Positions 1 to 7,368 of a stretch of 14,881 bases of DNA are shown here, piece by piece. The notes under the pieces are model-generated. The model searched no databases, was not told the DNA's origin, and saw nothing but the letters and a program-made list of their open reading frames with translations. The DNA is from an uncultured Campylobacter sp. (GTDB taxonomy: Bacteria > Campylobacterota > Campylobacteria > Campylobacterales > Campylobacteraceae), in contig CALEHZ010000061.1 in NCBI GenBank assembly GCA_937875715.1, forward strand, positions 1 to 14,881, in the 5' to 3' direction. Within the stretch, counting starts at the first letter, position 1. Each line of letters starts with the position of its first letter. The translations under genes were made by a program, and so were the position numbers.

Positions 1-1
1 A

Positions 2-133
2 AAAACAAATAATGCTTTAGAGGGAGAATTTGCTCATTTAAAGACAGCTCTTAGATCTCATAATGGATTAAAATTAACAAATAAAATGAAATTTATTTCA
101 CATTATTTTAGGATGAAAAACGAGCAAAGATAA
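2..133 (+). pseudogene. C-terminal end of a DDE-type transposase, cut by the window start
   Basis: An open frame enters from the left edge and ends at TAA 131-133, leaving 43 codons. The visible residues include TNNALEGEFAHLK, then HNGL and a basic stretch near KMKFISHYF. A TNN-x-LEG motif followed by a short helix and H-x-GL is typical of the C-terminal part of DDE insertion-sequence transposases, where the Glu of LEG is a candidate for the last catalytic acid. The exact IS family cannot be named from so little; an IS256/IS1249-like or IS1595-like element is possible. The gene is convergent with fliY and is followed at once by a hairpin. Whether the gene is complete upstream cannot be seen. 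Confidence 0.6.
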
Positions 134-169
134 GGTCAAAAACGAAAAATTTAGCACCCGTTTTTGACC
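134..169 (+). terminator. Perfect 11-bp hairpin right after the transposase stop
   Basis: GGTCAAAAACG (134-144) pairs with CGTTTTTGACC (159-169) across a 14-base loop. The left arm begins at the base after the TAA stop. There is no long T run downstream, so it may be a weak terminator, or part of the terminal inverted repeat of the insertion sequence. Confidence 0.5.
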
Positions 170-190
170 ATTATGCCAAAAATTCAAAAG

Positions 191-208
191 TGAATTTTAT
201 AAAATTCA
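191..208. repeat. 18-bp palindrome TGAATTTTATAAAATTCA, copy 1
   Basis: Perfect palindrome in the convergent gap between the transposase end and fliY. It is followed by a further half-site, ATAAAATTCAG, at about 208-218. It belongs to the dispersed family described in the findings and may act as a weak bidirectional terminator. Confidence 0.85.
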
Positions 209-241
209 TAAAATTCAGTCAGCCAAGTAAAAAAGCCAACA

Positions 242-1066
242 TTATTTTAATTGCTCCAAGCGTTCTTTTTTTGAGCCAATTTCTGTGATTTGGACGCCGA
301 AGTTTCCATCTATTATCACAACTTCGCCAAGTGCGATTGGCTTATCGCCGATTAGCACTTCAAGTGGATCATTTGCTAGCTGATTTAGCTCGATAACTGA
401 GCCTATATCCATGCTTAGCACATCTTTTAAAAGCATTTTCTTTGAGCCGATTCTTACGCGAAGTGGCAGGCGAACATCCATAATAAGCCCAATATTTCGT
501 ATATCGCCATCAAAAGCAGCCTCACTGCCTTCGCTGCTAGTGGCTGTTTTAGCAGCCTTTGGCTCGATTTGAGCGATAAAATCAGCATCCATCGCAATTG
601 CCAAAGTTTCGTTGATATCATCCATACCTACGCTAAAAATATAAATTTTGCTAAAACCGCCAAGATTAAAAGTTTCGCTTTGTGCGATATATCCTGCTTT
701 TTCTATTTCAAAGCTTAGTTTTGGCAAATCGCCTCCACTAGCAAGTGCGGTATTCACAGCACCCAAAAAATTTGAAAAAATCTCTTTGCTTGCGTCTATT
801 TCATCATCTGTGATATTATCATTCATCGTAGGCGCCTCTTCGCCTAGCATTAAATCATTTATCGCAGTAAGCAAAATCGGCGTTGCTGCCAAAATAAGCT
901 TTGAGTTGCCGCTTTTTACATTTGCACTGATTAAAGGCGGATTTATTCCGGTTTGACTTGGCGCATCAAATTCCTTTGGCTCACCAAGAGTGGGCTTTTT
1001 GCCAGTAAGACCTTCAACCGTGCTAGCAAACTCAGAACTAAATATTTCTAATAGCCTATTCATCAT
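242..1066 (-). CDS. fliY: Flagellar motor switch protein FliY
   Basis: A C-ring protein of about 274 residues that works with FliM in the motor switch. The C-terminal ~75 residues form a FliN/SpoA domain (DVRLPLRVRIG, then LNQLANDPLEVLIG and a GEVVIIDGNFGVQI end). The middle carries a CheC-like helix, EIFSNFLGAVNTAL. The open frame runs back to 1108, but that part lies inside the fliM tail and reads as charged filler. Family members begin just before the LLEIFSSEF-type helix, so ATG 1066 (or 1063) is preferred. An AGGA lies 8 bases before 1066. The gene overlaps the fliM stop by about 11 bases, which suggests translational coupling. It is the last gene of the flagellar run. Confidence 0.93.
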   Translation of the reverse strand: MMNRLLEIFSSEFASTVEGLTGKKPTLGEPKEFDAPSQTGINPPLISANVKSGNSKLILAATPILLTAINDLMLGEEAPTMNDNITDDEIDASKEIFSNFLGAVNTALASGGDLPKLSFEIEKAGYIAQSETFNLGGFSKIYIFSVGMDDINETLAIAMDADFIAQIEPKAAKTATSSEGSEAAFDGDIRNIGLIMDVRLPLRVRIGSKKMLLKDVLSMDIGSVIELNQLANDPLEVLIGDKPIALGEVVIIDGNFGVQITEIGSKKERLEQLK

Positions 1067-2165
1067 CGTCTTCATCCTCTCCATCTGCTTGTGCTTGTGC
1101 CTCGTCATAGGCTTGAATTTTGGCTTTTCTATCTTCTTCGTATTGCTCCAAAATAGCCTTGATTTCGTCTTTATCAGTTTTGATTAGCTCGCTAAGCTGT
1201 ATGCTTTTGCGAAAGCGATACAAGCCCACATCAGCCAAAAACACATCTTTTTTATCAATGCTTACTATTGCTTTATCATCAGCACTTCTATCTAGCTTTA
1301 AAATATCACCAGGCTCAAGTTCTAGAAACTCTTTTACACTTATATTTGTCTTGCCTAAAATCGCTTCATATAGCACCTCAGCACGACCAACAAGCGTTTT
1401 AAGCTCTTTGTTGCGTGATTTTTTCGCTGATGTTTCGCCTAGCATCACATCACGATTTGCTAGGCGTGAGAGAATTGGCTCTAAGTAAATTACAGGATAG
1501 CAAAAGCTCATCATTCCGCTATTTCCGCCGATTATTATTTCCATTACAGCCATGATGATAATTTCATTTTGACTTACTACTTGGACGACATTTGGGCTTG
1601 ATTCTTTTGCCTCGACATTTGGATACATGTCAGTTACCATTTGCCAGCTTTCTTTAAGACGCTGCATAACTATACGCAAAATCGCATCAAGCAAGTTAAT
1701 TTCAATATCAGTTAGCTCTCTGCTTGTATCAAAGCCACCATCGCCTTTACCGCCTAAAAGACGATCGATCATAGGAAAAGCAATGCTTGGATTTATTTCT
1801 AAAACGCAGTTTCCATCAAGGGGCTTAATGCTAAAAACATTAAAGCTAGTTGGACTTGGTAAGCTCATCAAAAACTCACCATAAGTCATTTGATCGACTG
1901 AATGCAAGCGAATTTCAACAATTGAGCGCATGATTGATGAGATTTGACTGGCTAGATTTCTAGCAAGTTTATCGTGTATTCCTTTAATCGCACGAAGTTG
2001 TTCTTTGCTCACACGGTTAGGACGCTTGAAATCATAAATGATGATTTGGCGATCTTCTGGCAGTTTTGGTTTTTTATTTGAAGATTCTTCTACCGCAGTA
2101 GCATCGTCATCATCGACAGCTTGAAGCAGTGCGTCAATTTCTTCTTGAGATAATATATCAGCCAT
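1056..2165 (-). CDS. fliM: Flagellar motor switch protein FliM
   Basis: A 369-residue switch protein. The N-terminus has the CheY-P binding peptide (SQEEIDALLQAV, residues 6-17). The middle domain includes EINPSIAFPMIDRLLGGKG. The C-terminal SpoA domain includes ISVKEFLELEPGDILKLDR. A very acidic tail (GEDEDDDE) ends the protein. The start ATG overlaps the fliA stop codon by one base (TAATG), pointing to coupled translation. Length and domain order are normal for the family. Confidence 0.97.
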   Translation of the reverse strand: MADILSQEEIDALLQAVDDDDATAVEESSNKKPKLPEDRQIIIYDFKRPNRVSKEQLRAIKGIHDKLARNLASQISSIMRSIVEIRLHSVDQMTYGEFLMSLPSPTSFNVFSIKPLDGNCVLEINPSIAFPMIDRLLGGKGDGGFDTSRELTDIEINLLDAILRIVMQRLKESWQMVTDMYPNVEAKESSPNVVQVVSQNEIIIMAVMEIIIGGNSGMMSFCYPVIYLEPILSRLANRDVMLGETSAKKSRNKELKTLVGRAEVLYEAILGKTNISVKEFLELEPGDILKLDRSADDKAIVSIDKKDVFLADVGLYRFRKSIQLSELIKTDKDEIKAILEQYEEDRKAKIQAYDEAQAQADGEDEDDDE

Positions 2166-2872
2166 TAGAAGCCTAACCTTTCTCTAATTTTTAGCATCAA
2201 TTTTTTATGTATTTGACAAACTCTTGATTCGCTAATTCCCAAAAGTTCGCTAATTTCGCTTAAATTTAATTCATCAAAATAATAAAGCTGAATTACTTGT
2301 TGTTCTTTTAAATTAAAACTTTTTAAAATTTCCATAATTTTTTCTATTAGTTCTTCTTTTTCTATTTTTTCAAGTGTGCTTTCGTTTGTGCTTAATATAT
2401 CGTATTGTTCATCAAGTGGCAAAAGCATACTGATTTCATTTAAGCTTTTTGCTTGGATTATTTCTTTTACATCTACTTCTAATTCTTTTGCTAGCCACTC
2501 ATCGCTTGGTTCGTCTTCATATTTGTTAAAATACTTGCTTATTGCTTCATTTATTTGTTTGACTAATTTTCTATCGCCACGACTAAGTGGATCAAGTGAG
2601 CGCAAGAAATCAAGCATAGCACCATAAACACGAGACCTTGCATAGCCCCAAAAATTATCATTTTTTTCTTTATCATAATTTCTTGAAAGAGCCACCATCG
2701 CTGTTGTTCCAGCACTTATTAAATCGCCAAGTTCTACTGAGTTTGGTAAGCGAGATTTTAGCTTAGCAGCCATAGCACGAAGTGCTGGCATATAAGCTAA
2801 TACTAGCTCATCTTGGTTATTTTTAATCTCACTTTGGTAGCTATCAAGCTGCTTGCGTTTTATCTCTGTCAT
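2165..2872 (-). CDS. fliA: Flagellar sigma factor FliA (sigma-28)
   Basis: A 235-residue RNA polymerase sigma factor for late flagellar genes. Region 2 is seen at residues 48-98 (LGDLISAG, then WGYARSRVYGAMLDFLRSLD, which covers -10 recognition and melting). Region 3 follows at about 100-160. Region 4 has a helix-turn-helix at about 202-224 (LNLSEISELLGISESRVCQI). The start lies 29 bases inside the end of the upstream membrane-protein gene, and no strong Shine-Dalgarno sequence is seen, so expression is probably tied to that gene. In C. jejuni, fliA lies in the same order between a membrane-protein gene and fliM (from memory). Confidence 0.96.
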   Translation of the reverse strand: MTEIKRKQLDSYQSEIKNNQDELVLAYMPALRAMAAKLKSRLPNSVELGDLISAGTTAMVALSRNYDKEKNDNFWGYARSRVYGAMLDFLRSLDPLSRGDRKLVKQINEAISKYFNKYEDEPSDEWLAKELEVDVKEIIQAKSLNEISMLLPLDEQYDILSTNESTLEKIEKEELIEKIMEILKSFNLKEQQVIQLYYFDELNLSEISELLGISESRVCQIHKKLMLKIRERLGF

Positions 2873-3224
2873 TTTGAACTTTTTTTACACTCTTTTTTTT
2901 CGTCTTTTTTGGTAATTTATCACGCTTGATTTGTATCATAGCATCCATTTTTTTCTCTCTTATATTAAGACTTTCTATTAAAAGGTTATTTACTTCTTCA
3001 TATCTTGCTTTATCAAAATATATTTTGCTGCCAGCAGATGCATCTACATAATTCATCACCAAAACATGCGATACTAAAAAGAAACAAAGTGTGATCACAC
3101 AGACATAAATCACAAGATCTAGTGCATCCAAATCTGCCAAAAAAACAAAAAACAAGCCTATAAAAAATCCAAAAACAGCAAAAAAAGCTATAAAATTATC
3201 AGCTCTCATTTTTAGAAAATTCAT
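2844..3224 (-). CDS. Small membrane protein between flhG and fliA
   Basis: A 126-residue protein with two hydrophobic segments at about 10-30 and 36-57, then a long, basic cytoplasmic-type tail rich in Lys (KKTKKKSVKK). No catalytic motif is visible. An equivalent gene is present at this place in the C. jejuni flagellar cluster, where it has no assigned function (from memory). The start is uncertain. ATG 3224 has an AAGG directly abutting it, which is too close, and a TATAAT lies just upstream. The Met at 3209 (MRADNF) would also leave both membrane segments intact. The position suggests a flagellar link, but this is inference only. Confidence 0.8.
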   Translation of the reverse strand: MNFLKMRADNFIAFFAVFGFFIGLFFVFLADLDALDLVIYVCVITLCFFLVSHVLVMNYVDASAGSKIYFDKARYEEVNNLLIESLNIREKKMDAMIQIKRDKLPKKTKKKSVKKVQNDRDKTQAA

Positions 3225-3247
3225 CCTTATTATAACTATTTTTTGCG

Positions 3248-3253
3248 ATTATA
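3248..3253 (-). promoter_or_regulatory. Candidate -10 box for the membrane protein-fliA-fliM-fliY genes
   Basis: The minus strand reads TATAAT in the only sizeable gap of the flagellar run, between flhG and the small membrane protein. A second TATAAT lies at 3229-3234, only a few bases before ATG 3224. Use of that second box would give an almost leaderless transcript and favour the ATG at 3209. No clear sigma-54 or sigma-28 box was seen here. Confidence 0.45.
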
Positions 3254-3270
3254 TCGTGTTACTAAACCTT

Positions 3271-4134
3271 TTAAAATTTCTCAGCCAAACGCTTGAAAAA
3301 GCCAGTAAAACTTTTTTCGCTATTAGTATCAAGCATTTTTTGTTCCACAGCATAAAGTAAATTACTAGCAGCATTTTTAAGCTCCACGCTAGGCTCAGTG
3401 TGAGCTGCCTCATCGCTAAATAAAGTGCGGTTTTTAATCGAGCGGCTTACTACTTTATCATTTGGCACAAAGCCTAGCATTTCAAGCCCTATATCGCCTA
3501 CATTTCTGCGAACAACACCAGCAATTGTTGTAAAAATCCTCTCTGCTTCTTGCTTGTTTTTTACATTATTTGGCAACATAAATACACGCCTTCGCTCACT
3601 GCAACTTGCTTTAATCACAGCATAAGCATCTGTAATAGCAGCTGGGTCTGGCGTGGTTATTACAACTACTTCATCACTAGCGCCTAAAAATGTCTGCGTA
3701 GCAGGACCTATTCCAGCGCCTGTATCAATGATGAGAAAATCCACACCATCAAGCACAGCTGCATCATTCATAAATTTATCAAATAAAAACTTATCATTAA
3801 ATCTAAAAATATCAGCTCCACTCTCGCCTGGCACTAGAAATAAATTTTCTTTTACATTTATTACTATATCGCTAAATTCACACTCACCGCGCATTACATC
3901 TAGCAGGTTTTTTTGTGCACGGACATTTAAAAGCACATCAAGGTTAGCAAGACCAATATCAGCATCAAAAAGCGCTACTTTATAGCCATTTAAAGCTAAA
4001 ATATTGCCTAAATTTGCGCTAATTGTGCTTTTGCCTACGCCGCCTTTGCCGCTAGTTATAGCAATTACATGAGTGCAAATATGAGGTTTGCTCTCTTTGC
4101 TCATCAAATCTCTTAATTTACTTGCTTGATCCAT
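3271..4134 (-). CDS. flhG: MinD-like flagellar number regulator FlhG
   Basis: A 287-residue MinD/ParA-type ATPase that limits flagellar number and stimulates the FlhF GTPase. The deviant Walker A motif SGKGGVGKST is at residues 28-37, DADIGLANLD follows at about 57-66, and LIIDTGAGIG is the switch II/Walker B region. The N-terminal peptide MDQASKLRDL matches the known DQAxxLR activator motif by which FlhG acts on FlhF. It overlaps the end of flhF by 17 bases, in line with their joint action. Confidence 0.96.
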   Translation of the reverse strand: MDQASKLRDLMSKESKPHICTHVIAITSGKGGVGKSTISANLGNILALNGYKVALFDADIGLANLDVLLNVRAQKNLLDVMRGECEFSDIVINVKENLFLVPGESGADIFRFNDKFLFDKFMNDAAVLDGVDFLIIDTGAGIGPATQTFLGASDEVVVITTPDPAAITDAYAVIKASCSERRRVFMLPNNVKNKQEAERIFTTIAGVVRRNVGDIGLEMLGFVPNDKVVSRSIKNRTLFSDEAAHTEPSVELKNAASNLLYAVEQKMLDTNSEKSFTGFFKRLAEKF

Positions 4135-5506
4135 CGTTATACCCTTCTAAAACGCATTTTACCAAAAAAGCTGAGTTTGCTTCCATTATATCATCAGGCA
4201 CATTTTGTCCTAAACAAAAATAGCTAGCTGGCACATTTGTTTCATAAATCAAAGAAAAAATATTGCCTAAAATCTTTGTTTCATCTAGCTTTGTAACGAT
4301 TATAGAACTAATATTTGCAAATGAAAAACTATTATAAATTTCAAGTAAATCTTCTATTTTTGTCCCAGCGCTAAGGACTAAATTCACCTCTATATTCGCC
4401 TCGCTTTGTTCTAAAAATTCATTTAATTTTTCTAATTTTTCTTGGTCATATTGACTAGAACCCACAGTATCTACAAGCACTACATCATAGCCATTAAAGC
4501 TTTTGATTGCTGATTTAAAATCATCTACATTTATAGCCTCAGCCATACGCATTTTCATCACTTGAGTGTATTGTGCTAGCTGTTCTACTGCGCCAATTCT
4601 ATAGCTATCTAGTGTGATTACGCCTGTTTTTAGCTGCTTTTCATAAGCGTATTTATAAGCTAATTTGCTTAAAGTGGTGGTTTTGCCAACACCTGTTGGG
4701 CCAATTAGCATTATTATTTTTTGCTTTTTATTATTTAAGTTTAGTTTTTTACTAGGTAGCATTTTTTCAAGTAGAAAATAAAAATATCTCTCAATTGCAG
4801 CTGGATTATTTTTCATAGAAGTTGGCATATTGGCAATTGTAGCATCCATTATCATTTTTAAATGCTCACCTCTCATACCACTGCTTGCTGCTCGTTTATA
4901 TATGGTAGCAAACTCTGGCGGAATGTTTATATCGCCTCTTGAGGCTGCTTTGTCTTCCCACACAGCATCTGCGATTAGATTTAGCTTGTCGCTTAGTTTA
5001 TCAACCTTCTTTTCTATATCACGCATTTTTGAGTTATAATCAAGTTGTGCTGGGCTCTGGCTAGTTTCATTGATTTTAGCAAGTTGGCTAATTTCATTTG
5101 CTACCCTTGAAATGCTTACGCTTACATCTTCATCAGCATTTTCCTCATCATTTATTACAGCTCTTTGATTTTGCTTACTTATGCTTTGAGTGCTAAAATC
5201 ATTTAAATCTAGGTTTTGAGTTCTTGCTTTTTTGCCCATATTTGTGTAGGCTTCGATTTGTCTTTTTATATCATTTACTTGTTCGGCTTTATTTATTGCG
5301 CTTATGACGCTTTTTTGACCTTCATCTACACTAGTTTCTGTGCAAACTATAACTTCAAAAAGCGGTGCTTGATTTAGCGTTTTAGCCCTTATTTGTTTTG
5401 TAGTTTCAATAGCAAAATCCTCGCCAAGCTGTTCTTTTGCTTTAGCTAGTGCCTCAGCTGTGCTAGCACCTGTAAAAGAATATCTTTTTATCATATTTTC
5501 CCCCAT
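4118..5506 (-). CDS. flhF: SRP-type GTPase FlhF (flagellar placement)
   Basis: A 462-residue GTPase of the SRP family that directs flagellar assembly to the pole. The N-terminal ~180 residues form the variable basic/coiled B region. The NG domain carries GPTGVGKTT (269-277), LDSYRIGAVEQL (299-310), DTVGSSQYD (346-354) and TKLDET (405-410), with LGQNVPDDI near 432-440. DTVGSS replaces the common DTAGR. The ATG at 5506 overlaps the folK stop (TAATG). Met5 at 5494 is an alternative start with a G-rich stretch just before it. Its product acts with FlhG. Confidence 0.96.
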   Translation of the reverse strand: MGENMIKRYSFTGASTAEALAKAKEQLGEDFAIETTKQIRAKTLNQAPLFEVIVCTETSVDEGQKSVISAINKAEQVNDIKRQIEAYTNMGKKARTQNLDLNDFSTQSISKQNQRAVINDEENADEDVSVSISRVANEISQLAKINETSQSPAQLDYNSKMRDIEKKVDKLSDKLNLIADAVWEDKAASRGDINIPPEFATIYKRAASSGMRGEHLKMIMDATIANMPTSMKNNPAAIERYFYFLLEKMLPSKKLNLNNKKQKIIMLIGPTGVGKTTTLSKLAYKYAYEKQLKTGVITLDSYRIGAVEQLAQYTQVMKMRMAEAINVDDFKSAIKSFNGYDVVLVDTVGSSQYDQEKLEKLNEFLEQSEANIEVNLVLSAGTKIEDLLEIYNSFSFANISSIIVTKLDETKILGNIFSLIYETNVPASYFCLGQNVPDDIMEANSAFLVKCVLEGYNDGSSK

Positions 5507-6006
5507 TAAACGTCCATCAAAGCTAGCGGTAAAATCACACTTAGACGCTCGCGTGCGCAGGCGTGTGGCACTCTTAGCCTATCGCTTTGTCTAATTTTTG
5601 CGCTAAAATCGATTATATCGATATCTAGCGTTCGTGGCGCATCTTTAAAGCTTCGTTTGCGGCCAAAAATTTTTTCATAGTGTTGCGTTATTTTTAGCAT
5701 TTGCTGTGCGTAAACTGAGCTTTTTAGCTTCAAAACCGCATTTATAAAATCGCTTTGTTCTAAAAAGCCAAAAGCTTTGTTTTTTAATAGCACCGAGCTT
5801 GAAATTAGCTTCATTCTTTTATCTTTTTTCATTTTAGCCAAAAGTGCTTTAAATCGCCAAATTACAGCCGCTTCACCACCTATATTTCCGCCAAGTCCAA
5901 AAATATAAGTGTATTTATATTTTTTGGCATTTTTAGAAAATTCAGGGCTGAATTTTCTAGGATAAAAGCTTGATTTTATAATTTTTCTAAAACCTTCGCA
6001 ATACAT
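5506..6006 (-). CDS. folK: 6-hydroxymethyl-7,8-dihydropterin pyrophosphokinase (HPPK)
   Basis: A 166-residue enzyme of folate synthesis that moves pyrophosphate from ATP to hydroxymethyl-dihydropterin. It shows FGLGGNIGG (about 36-44), the SSSV...FGFLEQSDFINAVL block, FGRKRSFKDAPRTLDIDIIDF (the HPPK signature with the metal-binding DIDI) and VPHACARERLSVILPL. The first ~33 residues, before the normal start of the fold, are an extension. Part of it (residues 16-25) is encoded by an inverted repeat of the family found between genes here. An AGGGT sequence lies before ATG 6006. The gene follows the lipoprotein gene by 8 bases and touches flhF. Confidence 0.92.
   Translation of the reverse strand: MYCEGFRKIIKSSFYPRKFSPEFSKNAKKYKYTYIFGLGGNIGGEAAVIWRFKALLAKMKKDKRMKLISSSVLLKNKAFGFLEQSDFINAVLKLKSSVYAQQMLKITQHYEKIFGRKRSFKDAPRTLDIDIIDFSAKIRQSDRLRVPHACARERLSVILPLALMDV
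5934..5959. repeat. Perfect 12-bp inverted repeat inside folK
   Basis: TAGAAAATTCAG (5934-5945) and CTGAATTTTCTA (5948-5959) are separated by GG. The 20 central bases, AAAATTCAGGGCTGAATTTT (5937-5956), are identical to 14011-14030 in an intergenic repeat cluster. The repeat encodes part of the N-terminal extension of FolK. Confidence 0.85.
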
Positions 6007-6014
6007 TTTATACC

Positions 6015-6179
6015 CTAAAATTTATCCATTTCATTGAATTTTTTACACGCAGCACTGTCGTTATTATCACAAGCAATGGCTAGTTCTTCAATGCTTAGCT
6101 CTTTATTCTCTTGCTTTTGTTCTTTGCTACAGCCAAAGAAAAACAAAACTATAAACAAAGAAAATAAAACTTTACTCAT
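6015..6179 (-). CDS. Short lipoprotein with a Sel1-like half repeat
   Basis: A 54-residue protein. The N-terminus MSKVLFSLFIVLFFFGC is a lipoprotein signal with the lipid-accepting Cys at position 17. A Lys/Glu-rich linker follows, and then LAIACDNNDSAACKKF resembles half of the cysteine-paired Sel1-like repeats in the next gene upstream. ATG 6179 is chosen because AAGGA lies 6 bases before it; the open frame extends to 6224, but that part is made of the AT repeat. The stop is 8 bases from folK and overlaps its ribosome-binding region. It may be a remnant or companion of the larger repeat protein; no function can be given. Confidence 0.75.
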   Translation of the reverse strand: MSKVLFSLFIVLFFFGCSKEQKQENKELSIEELAIACDNNDSAACKKFNEMDKF

Positions 6180-6187
6180 TTTTATCC

Positions 6188-6223
6188 TTTGAATTTTATA
6201 AACTTTGAATTTTATAAAATTCA
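6188..6223. repeat. Tandem TTTGAATTTTATAAA units and palindrome copy 2
   Basis: A 15-base unit occurs at 6188-6202 and again at 6204-6218. The second belongs to a perfect TGAATTTTATAAAATTCA at 6206-6223. It lies just upstream of the lipoprotein start. Confidence 0.85.
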
Positions 6224-6244
6224 CTCAATTTAGCAAAGTAAAAG

Positions 6245-6262
6245 CGAATTTTATAAAATTCA
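6245..6262. repeat. Palindrome copy 3 (one mismatch)
   Basis: CGAATTTTATAAAATTCA, differing from the consensus only in the first base. It lies 8 bases past the stop of the Sel1-like protein gene, where a 3' end would be expected. Confidence 0.8.
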
Positions 6263-6270
6263 AAAGTCAA

Positions 6271-7272
6271 TTAAAACCTCAAAAACGGCAAGCCGACCTC
6301 TATGGCATTTGCGTTTTTGCACGCTTGCAGCGAGCCTAGCGCACAAGCCTTTTTATACAGCCCAAAGACCATTTGACATTTTTCATCATTTTGGCTGCAG
6401 CTTGCTTCTAAATCGCTTGCTAAAGCAAAACACGAATCCCCATCAAAACTATCACAAGCTTTATTTAAATAATCTTGTGCTTTTTGTGTATCAGCTGTGA
6501 ACTCGCCATCATCTTGGCTATAAATTTCGCCAAGTTTAGCACAGCTTTTTGCCATGCTATTTATACAAGCTTTATCTAGCACCAAAAGCGCTTTTTGCGT
6601 ATCTTGGCTGATTTTTTCACTGCCTTTTTGATAAGCCTTATAAAGCTTAATACAAGCATCATCAAAGCCAACTTTACAAAGCTTTTTTAGGCTTAGCACA
6701 GCCTGTGCTTCTTTGCCAGAGTTATACATTTTAAGGGCTTCATCAAAGTCTTTTTTGTAGTTATTAGCTTTTTTATGTTCTTCATCTTTGAATTTTTCAT
6801 AAAGATTTTTAAGCTCATTACAAGCCTCATTTAAAGGCGCCAAGCAAGCTTTTGCCTGATTTCTTAAAGCCATTTTTGTTTCGTTATTTTTAGCCTGCAT
6901 CAGTCCTAAAGAATAGCAGCCGCTGTATTCGCCCAAATCACAAGCTTTTTTATAAAATTCTGCTGCTTTATTATCTTCTTTTTCATTTTCGCATAAAAGC
7001 CCAAGATACAAGCAGCCTTTAGCATCACCGCCATCACAAGCTTTAGCATACAGCTGCCTAGCTTTTTTGTAATCTTTTTGTGTGCCGCTACCATCAGCAT
7101 ACATTAGCCCAAGAAGCGAGCAAGCCTTCATTTCATCGTCATTACAAGCTTTATTTAAAAGTTTGTAAGCCTTATCGTATTCTTTGCTATCATAATGTTT
7201 TTTAGCGAGTTCGTAATCGCCTTGCGCTAAGCACAATCCCAAGGTCAAAAATAATAAAATAATTTTTTTCAT
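6271..7272 (-). CDS. Secreted cysteine-rich Sel1-like repeat protein
   Basis: A 333-residue protein with a cleavable signal peptide (MKKIILLFLTLGLCLA, likely cut near residue 16). Helical repeats follow with the pattern A-x-x-x-Y-x-KAC-D-x-G-x-x-x-x-C-x-x-LG, for example ARQLYAKACDGGDAKGCLYL. The repeats hold pairs of Cys spaced for within-repeat disulfides, as in the Hcp proteins of Helicobacter. The middle (about 135-190) is more degenerate. AGGA lies 5 bases before the ATG. The protein is probably periplasmic or exported and may bind proteins, but no partner is visible. With the lipoprotein gene it sits between the peptidase gene and folK, bounded on both sides by the 18-bp palindromes. 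Confidence 0.88.
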   Translation of the reverse strand: MKKIILLFLTLGLCLAQGDYELAKKHYDSKEYDKAYKLLNKACNDDEMKACSLLGLMYADGSGTQKDYKKARQLYAKACDGGDAKGCLYLGLLCENEKEDNKAAEFYKKACDLGEYSGCYSLGLMQAKNNETKMALRNQAKACLAPLNEACNELKNLYEKFKDEEHKKANNYKKDFDEALKMYNSGKEAQAVLSLKKLCKVGFDDACIKLYKAYQKGSEKISQDTQKALLVLDKACINSMAKSCAKLGEIYSQDDGEFTADTQKAQDYLNKACDSFDGDSCFALASDLEASCSQNDEKCQMVFGLYKKACALGSLQACKNANAIEVGLPFLRF

Positions 7273-7283
7273 TTATTCCTACT

Positions 7284-7301
7284 TGAATTTTATAAAATTC
7301 A
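7284..7301. repeat. 18-bp palindrome, copy 4
   Basis: Perfect TGAATTTTATAAAATTCA, 11 bases upstream of the Sel1-like protein start and downstream of the peptidase gene. Confidence 0.85.
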
Positions 7302-7307
7302 CTTTTT

Positions 7308-7334
7308 TAAAAAATTCAGCTTTTGAATTTTTTA
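7308..7334 (-). terminator. Hairpin downstream of the M24 peptidase gene
   Basis: An 11-bp stem (7308-7318 with 7324-7334) with a 5-base loop, GCTTT. On the minus strand the distal arm contains TGAATTTTTT, giving an intrinsic-terminator-like shape 35 bases after the peptidase stop. It is related to the palindrome family. Confidence 0.5.
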
Positions 7335-7368
7335 CTGCGTTATGATCGGCAAATTTTTTAAAATCGCT

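Noticed and set aside
1067..1108. Longer FliY start at 1108
   Set aside because: The extra residues are the fliM tail read in another frame, and the conserved FliY N-terminus begins at 1063-1066.
6180..6224. Longer lipoprotein start at 6224
   Set aside because: The added residues are a translation of the AT repeat. ATG 6179 has a good ribosome-binding site and gives a proper lipoprotein signal.
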